Below the pieces are notes generated by a model. The model searched no databases, was not told the DNA's origin, and worked only from the letters and a program-made list of their open reading frames with translations. The translations under genes and the position numbers were made by a program. This document shows positions 15,322-22,931 of a stretch of DNA of 30,569 bases, piece by piece. Location of the stretch: the NCBI GenBank assembly GCA_002299425.1, contig DBNW01000054.1:1-30569 (forward strand). Reading direction: 5' to 3'. Numbering within the stretch: position 1 is the first letter of the stretch; each line of letters starts with the position of its first letter. Origin of the DNA: Methylococcaceae bacterium UBA662. GTDB taxonomy: Bacteria > Pseudomonadota > Gammaproteobacteria > Methylococcales > Methylomonadaceae.

Positions 15322-16338
15322 ATGAATCATCAAGCATTGACTGACTGGCGCGATCGGGCGTTGCAATTTGAACAGCAGCTTCAGCAGGTTGTTGTCGGCC
15401 AGCCTGCCGTCATTCGGCAGATTGTCATAGCCGTGTTTACCCGTGGCCATGTGCTGCTAGAAGGCCCGGTCGGGGTCGGCAAGACCACGCTGCTGCGCGC
15501 CGTCGCGCACGGTTTAGGCGGCGATTACCAACGGGTTGAAGGCACTATCGACCTGATGCCGTCCGACCTGATTTATTACACCTACCTAGACCAGCACGGC
15601 AAGCCGCGCGTCGATGCCGGGCCTTTGCTCACCCACGGCGACCGTTTGGCGACATTTTTCTTCAATGAAATCAACCGTGCTCGCCCGCAAGTCCACGCCT
15701 TGTTGCTGCGCGCGATGGCCGAGCGCAGCATCGGTGCATTCAACCGGGTTTACACCTTGCCGCATTTGCAAGTGTTCGCCGACCGCAACCGGGTGGAGCG
15801 CGAGGAAACCTTCGAGCTGCCGGCGGCGGCCAAAGACCGCTTTTTGTTTGAAATCAGCATCACCACGCCCAGCGAACCGGCGGTGTTGCAGGACTTGATG
15901 TTCAACCCGCGCTACCACGACAGCGACCGTTTGTTGCAAGCAATGGACGGCGGCCAGCTCGCCTATTACGCGCTCAACGAAGTCGCCGAAGCCATCCAAA
16001 CGACGGTGCAAAGCAGCGACCGGCTTAAGGGGTACGCGCTGGAATTGTGGCAGGCCACGCATGACCCGCAGCGTTTCGGCATCCAGTTGCCCGACGTGGA
16101 CATGGCGGATTTTTTGGAAGCCGGGGCCAGCCCGCGCGGCATGAGCTATTTTATCCGCGCCGCCAAAACCAGGGCTTGGCTGAACGGGCGCGATTATCTG
16201 ATACCCGAAGATTTGCAAGCGGTTTACGCCGTCACCATGGCGCACCGGATTTTCTTTAAACCGCTGTACGCCTACCGCAAGGAAGCGCTGATGCCGGCCT
16301 TCATCGGCGGCATTTTGCGGCAAATAGCCGCACCGTAG
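15322..16338 (+). CDS. mxaR: MoxR-family AAA+ ATPase MxaR
   Basis: 338 residues. Walker A GPVGVGKT (48-55); the Walker B region reads TFFFNEINRAR, with Asn115 where MoxR proteins usually have Asp and with the catalytic Glu116 kept. Sensor/arginine regions FELPAAAKDRFLFEI and ASPRGMSYFIRAAK are present. MoxR ATPases work with von Willebrand A proteins as metal-insertion chaperones, and in methylotrophs MxaR with MxaS, A, C, K and L is needed to load calcium into methanol dehydrogenase. The ATG at 15322 has GGAG 7 bases upstream. It is separated from the next mxa gene by a MITE-like element. Confidence 0.92.
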   Translation: MNHQALTDWRDRALQFEQQLQQVVVGQPAVIRQIVIAVFTRGHVLLEGPVGVGKTTLLRAVAHGLGGDYQRVEGTIDLMPSDLIYYTYLDQHGKPRVDAGPLLTHGDRLATFFFNEINRARPQVHALLLRAMAERSIGAFNRVYTLPHLQVFADRNRVEREETFELPAAAKDRFLFEISITTPSEPAVLQDLMFNPRYHDSDRLLQAMDGGQLAYYALNEVAEAIQTTVQSSDRLKGYALELWQATHDPQRFGIQLPDVDMADFLEAGASPRGMSYFIRAAKTRAWLNGRDYLIPEDLQAVYAVTMAHRIFFKPLYAYRKEALMPAFIGGILRQIAAP

Positions 16339-16365
16339 GTTTTTTAAACTAAAGCCGTTAATAAC

Positions 16366-16686
16366 TGATGTTACGCAGTAACGATAAAAACCCCGTTTGC
16401 CGCGCCGAGTACCGGAGTTTTTGCCGGGATTAGCCCGACAGGGGTGCGGTAGGGATGCCGCACGTTGGCAGAGGGGTAGGATACCCCTTCTGCCAACCCC
16501 CGGCAAAAGCGAGGAACGCAGGGGAAAAGCGGCAATCGGGCCGCCTTTTCTTGGGTTACTTTCTTTTGGCGGCGCAAAAGAAAGTAACCCGCCCGCCGGT
16601 GCGGAAACCGGCTTTAATAAACTGTCGCGTTAGCGACACAAAACCTTGCGATGCGTAGGTAAGCAGTAATAGCCTGCGTAACATCA
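16366..16686. mobile_element. MITE-like non-autonomous element inside the mxa operon
   Basis: 321-base element. Its ends are perfect 13-base inverted repeats: TGATGTTACGCAG (16366-16378) and CTGCGTAACATCA (16674-16686). It is flanked by identical 9-base direct repeats GTTAATAAC (16357-16365 and 16687-16695), which look like a target-site duplication. The inside has no credible transposase gene and is packed with palindromes: GTTGGCAGA.../...TCTGCCAAC near 16465-16497, a perfect 16-base stem at 16553-16590, and TGTCGC/GCGACA near 16622-16637. It sits in the 411-base gap between mxaR and the next mxa gene. These are the hallmarks of a miniature inverted-repeat transposable element mobilised in trans. 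Confidence 0.82.
16553..16590. repeat. Perfect 16-base-stem palindrome inside the MITE-like element
   Basis: GGGTTACTTTCTTTTG (16553-16568) and CAAAAGAAAGTAACCC (16575-16590) are exact reverse complements around a 6-base loop. Similar GGTTACTTTCTTTTG palindromes are, from memory, common intergenic repeats in gammaproteobacteria; this was not checked. Confidence 0.9.
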
Positions 16687-16699
16687 GTTAATAACATTA

Positions 16700-16729
16700 G
16701 GCGTGAAAAAACCGGTTTTTTTTCACGCC
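16700..16729. other. AT-cored palindrome just upstream of the next mxa gene
   Basis: GGCGTGAAAAAACC (16700-16713) faces GGTTTTTTTTCACGCC (16714-16729), a near-perfect palindrome with two extra T on the right. It ends 20 bases before the ATG at 16750 and lies outside the transposon-like element. It could form a hairpin affecting translation or a weak terminator. Confidence 0.6.
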
Positions 16730-16749
16730 CGAGCAGATACGGGATTGAT

Positions 16750-17373
16750 ATGCACCCAGACCACCTCGTCGGCACCCTCAATGCCGCGCTCGCCTACCCG
16801 CAAGTACGCGGTCAGTTTCTGGCCCATTTCGGTTTAGGCTTCGCCTCCCTGTTGGTCGCCGAAGCCATTGATTTGCTGGAACCTGCCCCCTATGCGGCTT
16901 ATTACGTCGGTGCGGTCAACGCCGCCATTAGCCCTAAGTATTGGGATTTTCTGGCCGTCATCAGCCTGCTGTTGCTGTGCCTGCTGTTCCCCGTGCTGCT
17001 GCTGCGAACCCGGCTGGGCTGTTTAAACGGCTTAGCTTTGGCGTTATTGCCGGTCGTCCGGCAGGTGTTGTCCTTTACCTTTGCCTTAGGCACGGTTTCG
17101 GCCGGCATCTTATCGGCATTGTTACTGATGGGCCGGCTAGACAGCCCGGTCTTACTGGCATGGCGTGAGCTGTTGTTTGGCAGCCATCCGCTTATCGTGG
17201 TGCTGTCGGTGCTGCTGTGTAACGGCTTGCTCGGGGGGGCCGGGCAAATCGTAGCGCACCCCCCAGAACACCCAGTGTGGCAGCGGCTGATGACGATCCC
17301 AGGCCGCTATGTCTGGCCTGCTTACGGCTTGTTCGTAGCCTTGGCACTGGGGTTGCTGCTGGGGCAGCAATAA
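16750..17373 (+). CDS. Uncharacterised multi-spanning membrane protein of the mxa operon (possibly the protein sometimes called MxaP)
   Basis: 207 residues, very hydrophobic, with about five or six membrane segments (for example WDFLAVISLLLLCLLFPVLLL, the pair between about 95 and 135, HPLIVVLSVLLCNGLL and YGLFVALALGLLLG). No enzymatic motif or signal peptide is seen. It lies between mxaR and mxaS on the same strand, ends 45 bases before the mxaS ATG, and so probably belongs to the maturation set. I recall an mxaP label for a gene in this position in some gammaproteobacterial methanotrophs, but I am not sure enough to assign it. A role as membrane anchor for the MxaR/S/C/L machinery is only inference. 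Confidence 0.7.
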   Translation: MHPDHLVGTLNAALAYPQVRGQFLAHFGLGFASLLVAEAIDLLEPAPYAAYYVGAVNAAISPKYWDFLAVISLLLLCLLFPVLLLRTRLGCLNGLALALLPVVRQVLSFTFALGTVSAGILSALLLMGRLDSPVLLAWRELLFGSHPLIVVLSVLLCNGLLGGAGQIVAHPPEHPVWQRLMTIPGRYVWPAYGLFVALALGLLLGQQ

Positions 17374-17418
17374 ACTGGACAAGCCACCGTGCATTTTGTT
17401 GACACTTCCCAACCGACT

Positions 17419-18258
17419 ATGACCTCGCCAGCGCAACACTTCCACTACCGCATCGCGACGCCCAGCCCGCAGGTGTACCCTGGCAGCCATCCGGGGCGCA
17501 TGGTCGCCAGCGGGCAGTTATTCCAACGCCACCAGCCGTTGCTCGCCAGCCCCGACCCGCGCCGCTTGGATTTGCGCGCCAGCGTGTTGAACCTGTTCGA
17601 GGATTACCAAGTGCGGGTGTACCGCCAGCACAGCGTTTTAGATGTGCTGCTGTTGGCCGATTTATCGGCCTCTATGGCCGGGCAACGGGAGTCGGTGCTG
17701 GCGGTTTTAGCATCCATCGCTGCCTCGGTGCTGGACGCAGGCGACCGTTTTTATTTCATCGGTTGCGACAGCAGCGGTGTACTGGGCGATTTGCCGGTGG
17801 TTTACCGGGAACCGGGCAGCCTGGCCGTGCTCCTAGAACGCTTGCGTGAACACCGCTTTCGCCCCGGCCCGCCGCAATGGCACGCGGCCTTGCCGTTGTT
17901 GCCGCCGCGCCGTGGCTTGGTGTTTGTGCTGACCGACGGCCATTTTGCCTTAGCCGGGTGGCGGCAGGTGTTGTCACGGTTGCAAGGTCATGCGCTGGTG
18001 CCGCTGTTGGCCTGGCGGGAATTGGATTATCGGGACTTGCCGGACTGGGGCTTGGTCAGTTTTCAGGATGCCGAAACCGGCCGCTACCGTACCGTCTGGA
18101 TGAGGCCGTCATTCAAGCAGGCCATTGTCACCGCTTATGCCGAACGCCAACAACACCTGCGCGGCCTGTGCCGGGCTCATGGCGCGGAGCCGTTGTTCCT
18201 GACCGCCCCGTACCGTGCCGCGCAAATGCAGCAGTATTTTTTGGCGCGGGCGGCATGA
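17419..18258 (+). CDS. mxaS: DUF58-family methanol oxidation protein MxaS
   Basis: 279 residues from the ATG at 17419; a GTG at 17389 would add 10. DUF58 domain features are visible: YPGSHPGRMVASGQLFQRH and DPRRLDLRAS in the N-terminal half, then a von Willebrand A-like core with the metal site DLSAS (Asp81) and a second acidic strand FVLTDGHFALAG. MxaS proteins act with the MoxR ATPase MxaR in methanol dehydrogenase maturation. The last codons overlap the mxaA start by 4 bases (ATGA). Neither candidate start has a good ribosome binding site, so the N-terminus is uncertain. Confidence 0.87.
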   Translation: MTSPAQHFHYRIATPSPQVYPGSHPGRMVASGQLFQRHQPLLASPDPRRLDLRASVLNLFEDYQVRVYRQHSVLDVLLLADLSASMAGQRESVLAVLASIAASVLDAGDRFYFIGCDSSGVLGDLPVVYREPGSLAVLLERLREHRFRPGPPQWHAALPLLPPRRGLVFVLTDGHFALAGWRQVLSRLQGHALVPLLAWRELDYRDLPDWGLVSFQDAETGRYRTVWMRPSFKQAIVTAYAERQQHLRGLCRAHGAEPLFLTAPYRAAQMQQYFLARAA

Positions 18259-19145
18259 TGCGGATGGTGTTGATGGTGTTGCTGGCAGCACTGAGCGCGT
18301 GTTCGGAAAAACCCGCCTCGGTGGCCGATTTTGCCCTGCTGACACCGCGCCCGTTCGGTTATTTCAACGGCGATGAAATCCGCCACCGCATCGAATTTAG
18401 CACCCACAACGGCGTGCGCCTGCAACGTGCCGGCCTGCCTAAACCCGGTGCGCGCAACCGCTGGCTGCACCTGAACACCGTGCAAGTCAGCGAAGACCGA
18501 CAGGGCGACGGCTTCCGTTACCGCATCGAGCTGGCTTACCAAGTCTTTTACGCGCCGCTGGAAGTGAAAATGCTGACCGTACCCGGTTTTGATTTGCCGT
18601 TGGTGCAAGGCGTGAACACCGCCACCCAAGCGGTGCCGGCTTGGCCGTTCACGCTGTCACCGCTGCGTGAACTGGCTATCCGCAAAGACGGCCACGGCGA
18701 ATACCGCCGCCCTGACATTCAGCCTAATGCCACGGTAAACGCTTACACCCGGCTCGGACTGGCCATCAGCGGGCTGCTCTCGGTCTTGAGCGCGGCTTAT
18801 TTAGGCTTAAGTTACGGCCTGTTGCCCGGCGGTGTGCGGCGGCGGGTGTTCAGCGACGCGGCGCGGGCTATGGCAGGCTTGTCGCCGGCACGTTGGGGCG
18901 ATGCCTTAACCGTGTTTCACTGCGCCTTGAACCGCATCAACGGCGCCCCGCTGTTCGCCGCGCAACGGGTCGATTTTTGCCGCCGCCATCCGAAGTTTCA
19001 GGTGGTGGCGACAGAATTGGCGTGGTTTTTCGATTGCTCCGAGCGGCATTTTTTCGCCGCTGCAAGTCCCGTCGATACCGCCGCTGACTGGGCTCGTTTG
19101 CAACGGCTGTGCGTCCGTTGCCGAGACATCGAACGGGGGCTTTGA
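18255..19145 (+). CDS. mxaA: Methanol oxidation protein MxaA, putative lipoprotein
   Basis: 296 residues from ATG 18255. The N-terminus MMRMVLMVLLAALSAC ends in a lipobox-like LSAC, so the protein is probably a lipoprotein. A periplasmic beta-rich region (about 25-165) follows, then a membrane segment (LAISGLLSVLSAAYLGLSYGLLP) and a C-terminal domain with paired cysteines. MxaA is one of the accessory proteins required for calcium incorporation into methanol dehydrogenase. The start is fixed by the ATGA overlap with mxaS, and the stop shares one base with the mxaC start (TGATG). The same frame stays open upstream over mxaS, but that extension is a shadow. Confidence 0.88.
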   Translation: MMRMVLMVLLAALSACSEKPASVADFALLTPRPFGYFNGDEIRHRIEFSTHNGVRLQRAGLPKPGARNRWLHLNTVQVSEDRQGDGFRYRIELAYQVFYAPLEVKMLTVPGFDLPLVQGVNTATQAVPAWPFTLSPLRELAIRKDGHGEYRRPDIQPNATVNAYTRLGLAISGLLSVLSAAYLGLSYGLLPGGVRRRVFSDAARAMAGLSPARWGDALTVFHCALNRINGAPLFAAQRVDFCRRHPKFQVVATELAWFFDCSERHFFAAASPVDTAADWARLQRLCVRCRDIERGL

Positions 19146-20131
19146 TGAACCTGGCCGTGGATACCCCCTGGATTTTGGCCGGATTGTTGCTGTGTTTTTT
19201 GCCGCTCCTAAGCAACGGCATGCGCCACAGCACCTACCCCAGCCTGGCCATGCTGCCCGCCGACCCGCTGTCGACGGCCCTGGCCTTAGGCTTAAGGCTG
19301 TGTGCGGTAGCCGCCATCGCCGCCTTGGTGTTGGGCCTAGCCGGGCTGCATCAGACCGAGCAAATCCGCGAGCGCATCGGTTACGGCGCCCGTATCGTCT
19401 TGCTGTTGGACCGCAGCAGCAGCATGGACACCACCTTCGCCGGCAAAGCCCCGGATGGCGACCATGAGTCAAAAGCGGCGGCGGCGCGGCGTTTTCTGAG
19501 CGCGTTTATCGGCCAGCGTCCGCATGACCTGATCGGCATGGTCGGGTACAGTACCGCGCCGCTGTTCGTGCTGCCGTTGACGGATAACAAAGCCGCTTTG
19601 CAAGCGGCGATCAACGCTACGGCGACGCCGGCCTTAGCCTACACCCACATCAGCAAAGGCTTGGCTATGGCCTTGGATTTTTTCCCGCAAGCGAACAGCG
19701 CGGCGGATGGCTCGCGCATGGTTTTTCTGGTCTCTGACGGCGCCGCCGCCATCGATCCGGACAGCGAACGGGAACTGAGGAAAGCCTTCAAGCAGCGCGG
19801 CATCCGTTTGTATTGGCTGTTTTTACGCACCGCCGGCAGCCCCGGTTTGTTTGACAAGCCACAAGACCCGCGTGAGGACAATCCGGGGGCGATGCCGGAG
19901 CGCCATTTGCACGTGTTTTTTCAGAGTCTGAACCTACCCTACCAAGCCTATCAGGCAGAAAACCCGGCCGCTATGCACGAGGCGGTAGCCGACATCAACC
20001 GGCTAGAACGGACGCCGCTGCATTACCGCGAGCGGCTGCCAAGACGGGATTGGGCCACGGCTTGTTACCTTTGGGCGACGGTATTTTTGGCGTTATTGTG
20101 GGCGGCGAAAAGCGGCGAGGTGAGCATATGA
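19145..20131 (+). CDS. mxaC: von Willebrand factor A domain protein MxaC
   Basis: 328 residues: a hydrophobic N-terminal hairpin (about 8-23 and 44-68), a von Willebrand A domain with the metal-ion-dependent adhesion motif D89-R-S-S-S in VLLLDRSSSM, and a C-terminal membrane helix (ATACYLWATVFLALLWAA). This is the Aerotolerance BatA/BatB-like layout used by MoxR partners. MxaC is needed for active methanol dehydrogenase. It overlaps mxaA by one base and mxaK by four, so the three are translationally coupled. It probably displays its vWA domain in the periplasm, next to the apoenzyme. Confidence 0.9.
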   Translation: MNLAVDTPWILAGLLLCFLPLLSNGMRHSTYPSLAMLPADPLSTALALGLRLCAVAAIAALVLGLAGLHQTEQIRERIGYGARIVLLLDRSSSMDTTFAGKAPDGDHESKAAAARRFLSAFIGQRPHDLIGMVGYSTAPLFVLPLTDNKAALQAAINATATPALAYTHISKGLAMALDFFPQANSAADGSRMVFLVSDGAAAIDPDSERELRKAFKQRGIRLYWLFLRTAGSPGLFDKPQDPREDNPGAMPERHLHVFFQSLNLPYQAYQAENPAAMHEAVADINRLERTPLHYRERLPRRDWATACYLWATVFLALLWAAKSGEVSI

Positions 20132-20679
20132 ACAGAACCATCATAGCCGGGTGCGTGTTGCTTATTAGCGCAACGGTGTTTTTGGCACAAGGCTGGACCA
20201 TTTACCAGAGCGAACGCGCCAATCGCTGGATAGCAACGTTGGCGCGGGGCCAGGAACCAAGCCCCGCTGAACTGGCCGACGCGCCGCCGCCCGTTAAACT
20301 GGCCCGCGCCTTGCAACTGAAGCGGCAAGGCCGTTACGAGGCAGCCTTAGTGGTCATGAGCACTATCCTCAACAGCGGCGATAAAGCCTTGCAAACGCAC
20401 ATTCGCTACAGTCTCGGTAATCTTTATCTGGAGCAGGCCATCGCCAAAACCGAAGCGATGGCTGTAACCGATGCTCAGCCGTTGCTGGCTCTGGCCAAGC
20501 AAGCGTACCGCCAAGCTTTGGCCTTGGACAGCGGTTTTTGGGATGCTAAATACAACCTGGATGTGGCGATGCGTTTGTTGCCGGAACTGGACCGTATCAC
20601 CATTGAGCAAGACGCTGAACCCCGGCAACAAGCCCCGTTGTGGACCACCGTGCCAGGGTTGCCACGCGGGCTGCCGTAA
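20128..20679 (+). CDS. mxaK: Methanol oxidation accessory protein MxaK
   Basis: 183 residues. One N-terminal membrane anchor (TIIAGCVLLISATVFLAQGW), then a helical, TPR-like region: VKLARALQLKRQGRYEAALVVMSTIL, then a second repeat with YSLGNLYLEQA and AYRQALALDSGFWDAKYNLDVAMRLL. MxaK lies between mxaC and mxaL in known clusters, as here, and is part of the calcium-insertion set. The ATG at 20128 overlaps the mxaC stop (ATGA) and has GAGG just upstream. The TPR character suggests a scaffold role for the two flanking vWA proteins (inference). Confidence 0.87.
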   Translation: MNRTIIAGCVLLISATVFLAQGWTIYQSERANRWIATLARGQEPSPAELADAPPPVKLARALQLKRQGRYEAALVVMSTILNSGDKALQTHIRYSLGNLYLEQAIAKTEAMAVTDAQPLLALAKQAYRQALALDSGFWDAKYNLDVAMRLLPELDRITIEQDAEPRQQAPLWTTVPGLPRGLP

Positions 20680-20706
20680 ACCGGTTTTTTTCCGAGCCAG
20701 TCCATC

Positions 20707-21681
20707 ATGTTTTCAAGCAAAATTTTCCGCGATGTGCGTTTCTACTGCCTAGGCGTGGCGGTACTGGCTATGCTGGCGGCCTTTGTCCGTCCCACGCAAA
20801 CCCAACAAGTCCCGGTTTACGAGTATCTTTTCATCGTCGACATCACCCGCAGCATGAACGCTGCCGATTACCGGCAAAACGGCCAGGCGGTCAGCCGTTT
20901 GCAGTACCTTAAAGACAGCTTGCGCGGCCTGCTCACCCGCCTGCCTTGCCAATCGAAAGTGGGCTTAGGCGTGTTCACCGAGCGGCGCACGGCCTTGTTG
21001 TTTGAAGCCATCGAAGTCTGCCAAGGCTTTAATGAGATCGACACCGCTTTAGCGCAGTTGGACTGGCGCATGGCCTGGGCCGCCGACAGCCGCATCGCGC
21101 AAGGTTTGCATAACACCTTAGAAATGCTGCAAGCGCTGAACACGCCAGTGCTGTTTTTCACAGACGGCCAGGAGGCCCCGCCCTTAAATCCGCGCTATCG
21201 GCCTGATTTTTCGGCGTTGAAAGGAAACGTGAAGGGCATGGTCGTCGGTGTCGGCGGGCTAGAGCCGGTGCCCATTCCTAAATTCAACAGCCGGGGCGAG
21301 CCGGACGGTTTTTACCGCGCCGAAGACGTGCCGCAGCGTTCCACCTTCGGCGAATCTGACCTGAACCCTGAAAAAATCCAAGGCTACGACGCCCGCAACG
21401 CCCCGTTCGGCAGCGTAGCGACCGTAGGTACAGAGCATTTGTCGGCTTTGCAGGAAGGTTACTTGCAGGATTTAAGTGCCGAAAGTGGCTTGCATTACCA
21501 CAGGTTGGTCAGTTTAGACAGCTTGGCTAAAGCCGTGCAAATCCCCACCTTGGCCAAGATTAAGCGGCAGGATGTCGATGTGCGCTGGCAGGCGGCGGTG
21601 CTCGCGCTGCTGCTGGTGGTACTGGTTTATGGCAGCCCGACCCTAGCGCTGAGGCGATGGATACGATACGGTGGTAGGTAG
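20707..21681 (+). CDS. mxaL: von Willebrand factor A domain protein MxaL
   Basis: 324 residues: N-terminal membrane helix (FYCLGVAVLAMLAAFV), a von Willebrand A domain with metal site D45-I-T-R-S in LFIVDITRSM and a second acidic loop FFTDGQEAPP, and a C-terminal helix (AAVLALLLVVLVYGSPTLAL). It is the second vWA partner of MxaR and completes the mxaRSACKL maturation set. It starts 27 bases after mxaK and is the last gene of the operon; pilU converges on it 101 bases later with no obvious terminator in the gap. The metal-site motif is of the DxTxS type rather than DxSxS. Confidence 0.9.
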   Translation: MFSSKIFRDVRFYCLGVAVLAMLAAFVRPTQTQQVPVYEYLFIVDITRSMNAADYRQNGQAVSRLQYLKDSLRGLLTRLPCQSKVGLGVFTERRTALLFEAIEVCQGFNEIDTALAQLDWRMAWAADSRIAQGLHNTLEMLQALNTPVLFFTDGQEAPPLNPRYRPDFSALKGNVKGMVVGVGGLEPVPIPKFNSRGEPDGFYRAEDVPQRSTFGESDLNPEKIQGYDARNAPFGSVATVGTEHLSALQEGYLQDLSAESGLHYHRLVSLDSLAKAVQIPTLAKIKRQDVDVRWQAAVLALLLVVLVYGSPTLALRRWIRYGGR

Positions 21682-21782
21682 ATCGGCTGCGGCTGCGGTT
21701 AAATAGGGGTTCATCGTGGCCATAGCGAACACGGTTGCGCTAGACGGGGTTATCCGTGCTTGCGTTAGGATTTTTCTTGGCC

Positions 21783-22922
21783 TTAAAAAATAAGGCCGCT
21801 GCGGCTGGCTTCATCCGGGTCAGTCAGCAGCATTTCTCGGTCCGGCAGCACGTTGTAGCCTTCTTCCGCCAGTTTAACCATCAACCGGACTTCGTTTTTT
21901 GAATCGGCATAGTTGACGGCATCGTCGTAACAAATTTTGCCCTCTTTGTATAAATCAAACAGTGCTTGGTCGAAGGTTTGCATGCCTTGCTCCCGGGAGT
22001 GTTTCATTAATTCTTTCAACTTATGGATTTCACCCTTACGGATGTAATCCTTAGCCAGCGGCGTGTTGATCAAAATTTCCACAGCCGGGTAGCGGCCTTT
22101 TTCATCGGCGCGTTTGATAAGTTGTTGTGCCACGATGCCTTTTAAGTTCAGCGATAAATCCATCAGCACTTGGTTGTGCGTCTCTTCTGGAAAAAAATGC
22201 AAAATTCGATCTAAAGCCTGGTTGGCGTTGTTAGCGTGCAGCGTGGTCAGACACAAATGCCCGGTTTCGGCGAAGGTTAGGGCATGTTGCATGGTTTCTC
22301 GGGTTCTGACCTCGCCTATCAGGATTACATCAGGGGCCTGGCGCAAGGTGTTTTTTAGCGCGACTTCGTAGGATTCCGTGTCGATGCCGACTTCGCGTTG
22401 AGTGATGATGCAGCCTAGATGCGGGTGTTGAAATTCAATCGGGTCTTCGATGGTGATGATATGGCCGCTGCTGTGGGCATTACGGTGGCCGATGAGTGCG
22501 GCTAATGTGCTTGATTTGCCGGTGCCGGTGGCACCGACAAAAATCAGCAGCCCGCGTTTTTCCATGATTAGGGTTTTTAAAATAGGCGGCAAATGCAGGT
22601 CGTCGGAGTTGGGGATTTGGTTTTCGATGCGTCGCAGCACCATGCCGGCGGAATCACGCTGAGTAAAGGCACTGATGCGAAACCGCCCCAGCCCCGGCAC
22701 ACCGATGGCAAATTGGCATTCCTTGGTGTTGTCGAATTCGTCCGCTTGCCGTTGTGTCATCAGACTTTTCACAATGTCTAGCGATTGCTCAGGGGTGAGC
22801 GGGGTTTTGCTGATCTCCATTAAAATACCGTCCATTTTGATGGTGACGGAGCGGCCTGCGGTAATGAACAGGTCGGAGGCTTTTTTCTGCTTCATCAGAG
22901 CTAACAAGGGTTTGATATCCAC
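21783..22922 (-). CDS. pilU: Type IV pilus retraction ATPase PilU
   Basis: 379 residues. Walker A GATGTGKS (130-137), Asp-box and Walker B around VILIGEVRTRETM, His-box TGHLCLTTLHANNANQ, and the C-terminal extension beyond the PilT core that ends in a non-conserved tail. PilU assists PilT in pilus retraction and twitching but cannot usually replace it. It starts 9 bases after the pilT stop, the standard gammaproteobacterial order pilT-pilU. Confidence 0.93.
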   Translation of the reverse strand: MDIKPLLALMKQKKASDLFITAGRSVTIKMDGILMEISKTPLTPEQSLDIVKSLMTQRQADEFDNTKECQFAIGVPGLGRFRISAFTQRDSAGMVLRRIENQIPNSDDLHLPPILKTLIMEKRGLLIFVGATGTGKSSTLAALIGHRNAHSSGHIITIEDPIEFQHPHLGCIITQREVGIDTESYEVALKNTLRQAPDVILIGEVRTRETMQHALTFAETGHLCLTTLHANNANQALDRILHFFPEETHNQVLMDLSLNLKGIVAQQLIKRADEKGRYPAVEILINTPLAKDYIRKGEIHKLKELMKHSREQGMQTFDQALFDLYKEGKICYDDAVNYADSKNEVRLMVKLAEEGYNVLPDREMLLTDPDEASRSGLIF

Positions 22923-22931
22923 AATTTTCCT

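Noticed and set aside
16397..16658. Open frames of 67-78 codons inside the MITE-like element
   Set aside because: They follow the palindromes, lack ribosome binding sites and have low-complexity composition; typical spurious frames of a repeat.
17877..18254. Upstream extension of the mxaA frame through mxaS
   Set aside because: It overlaps mxaS coding sequence; the lipoprotein signal starts at 18255 with an ATGA overlap.
21682..21782. Terminator between convergent mxaL and pilU
   Set aside because: Only weak, interrupted complementarity; no stem followed by T-run was found.
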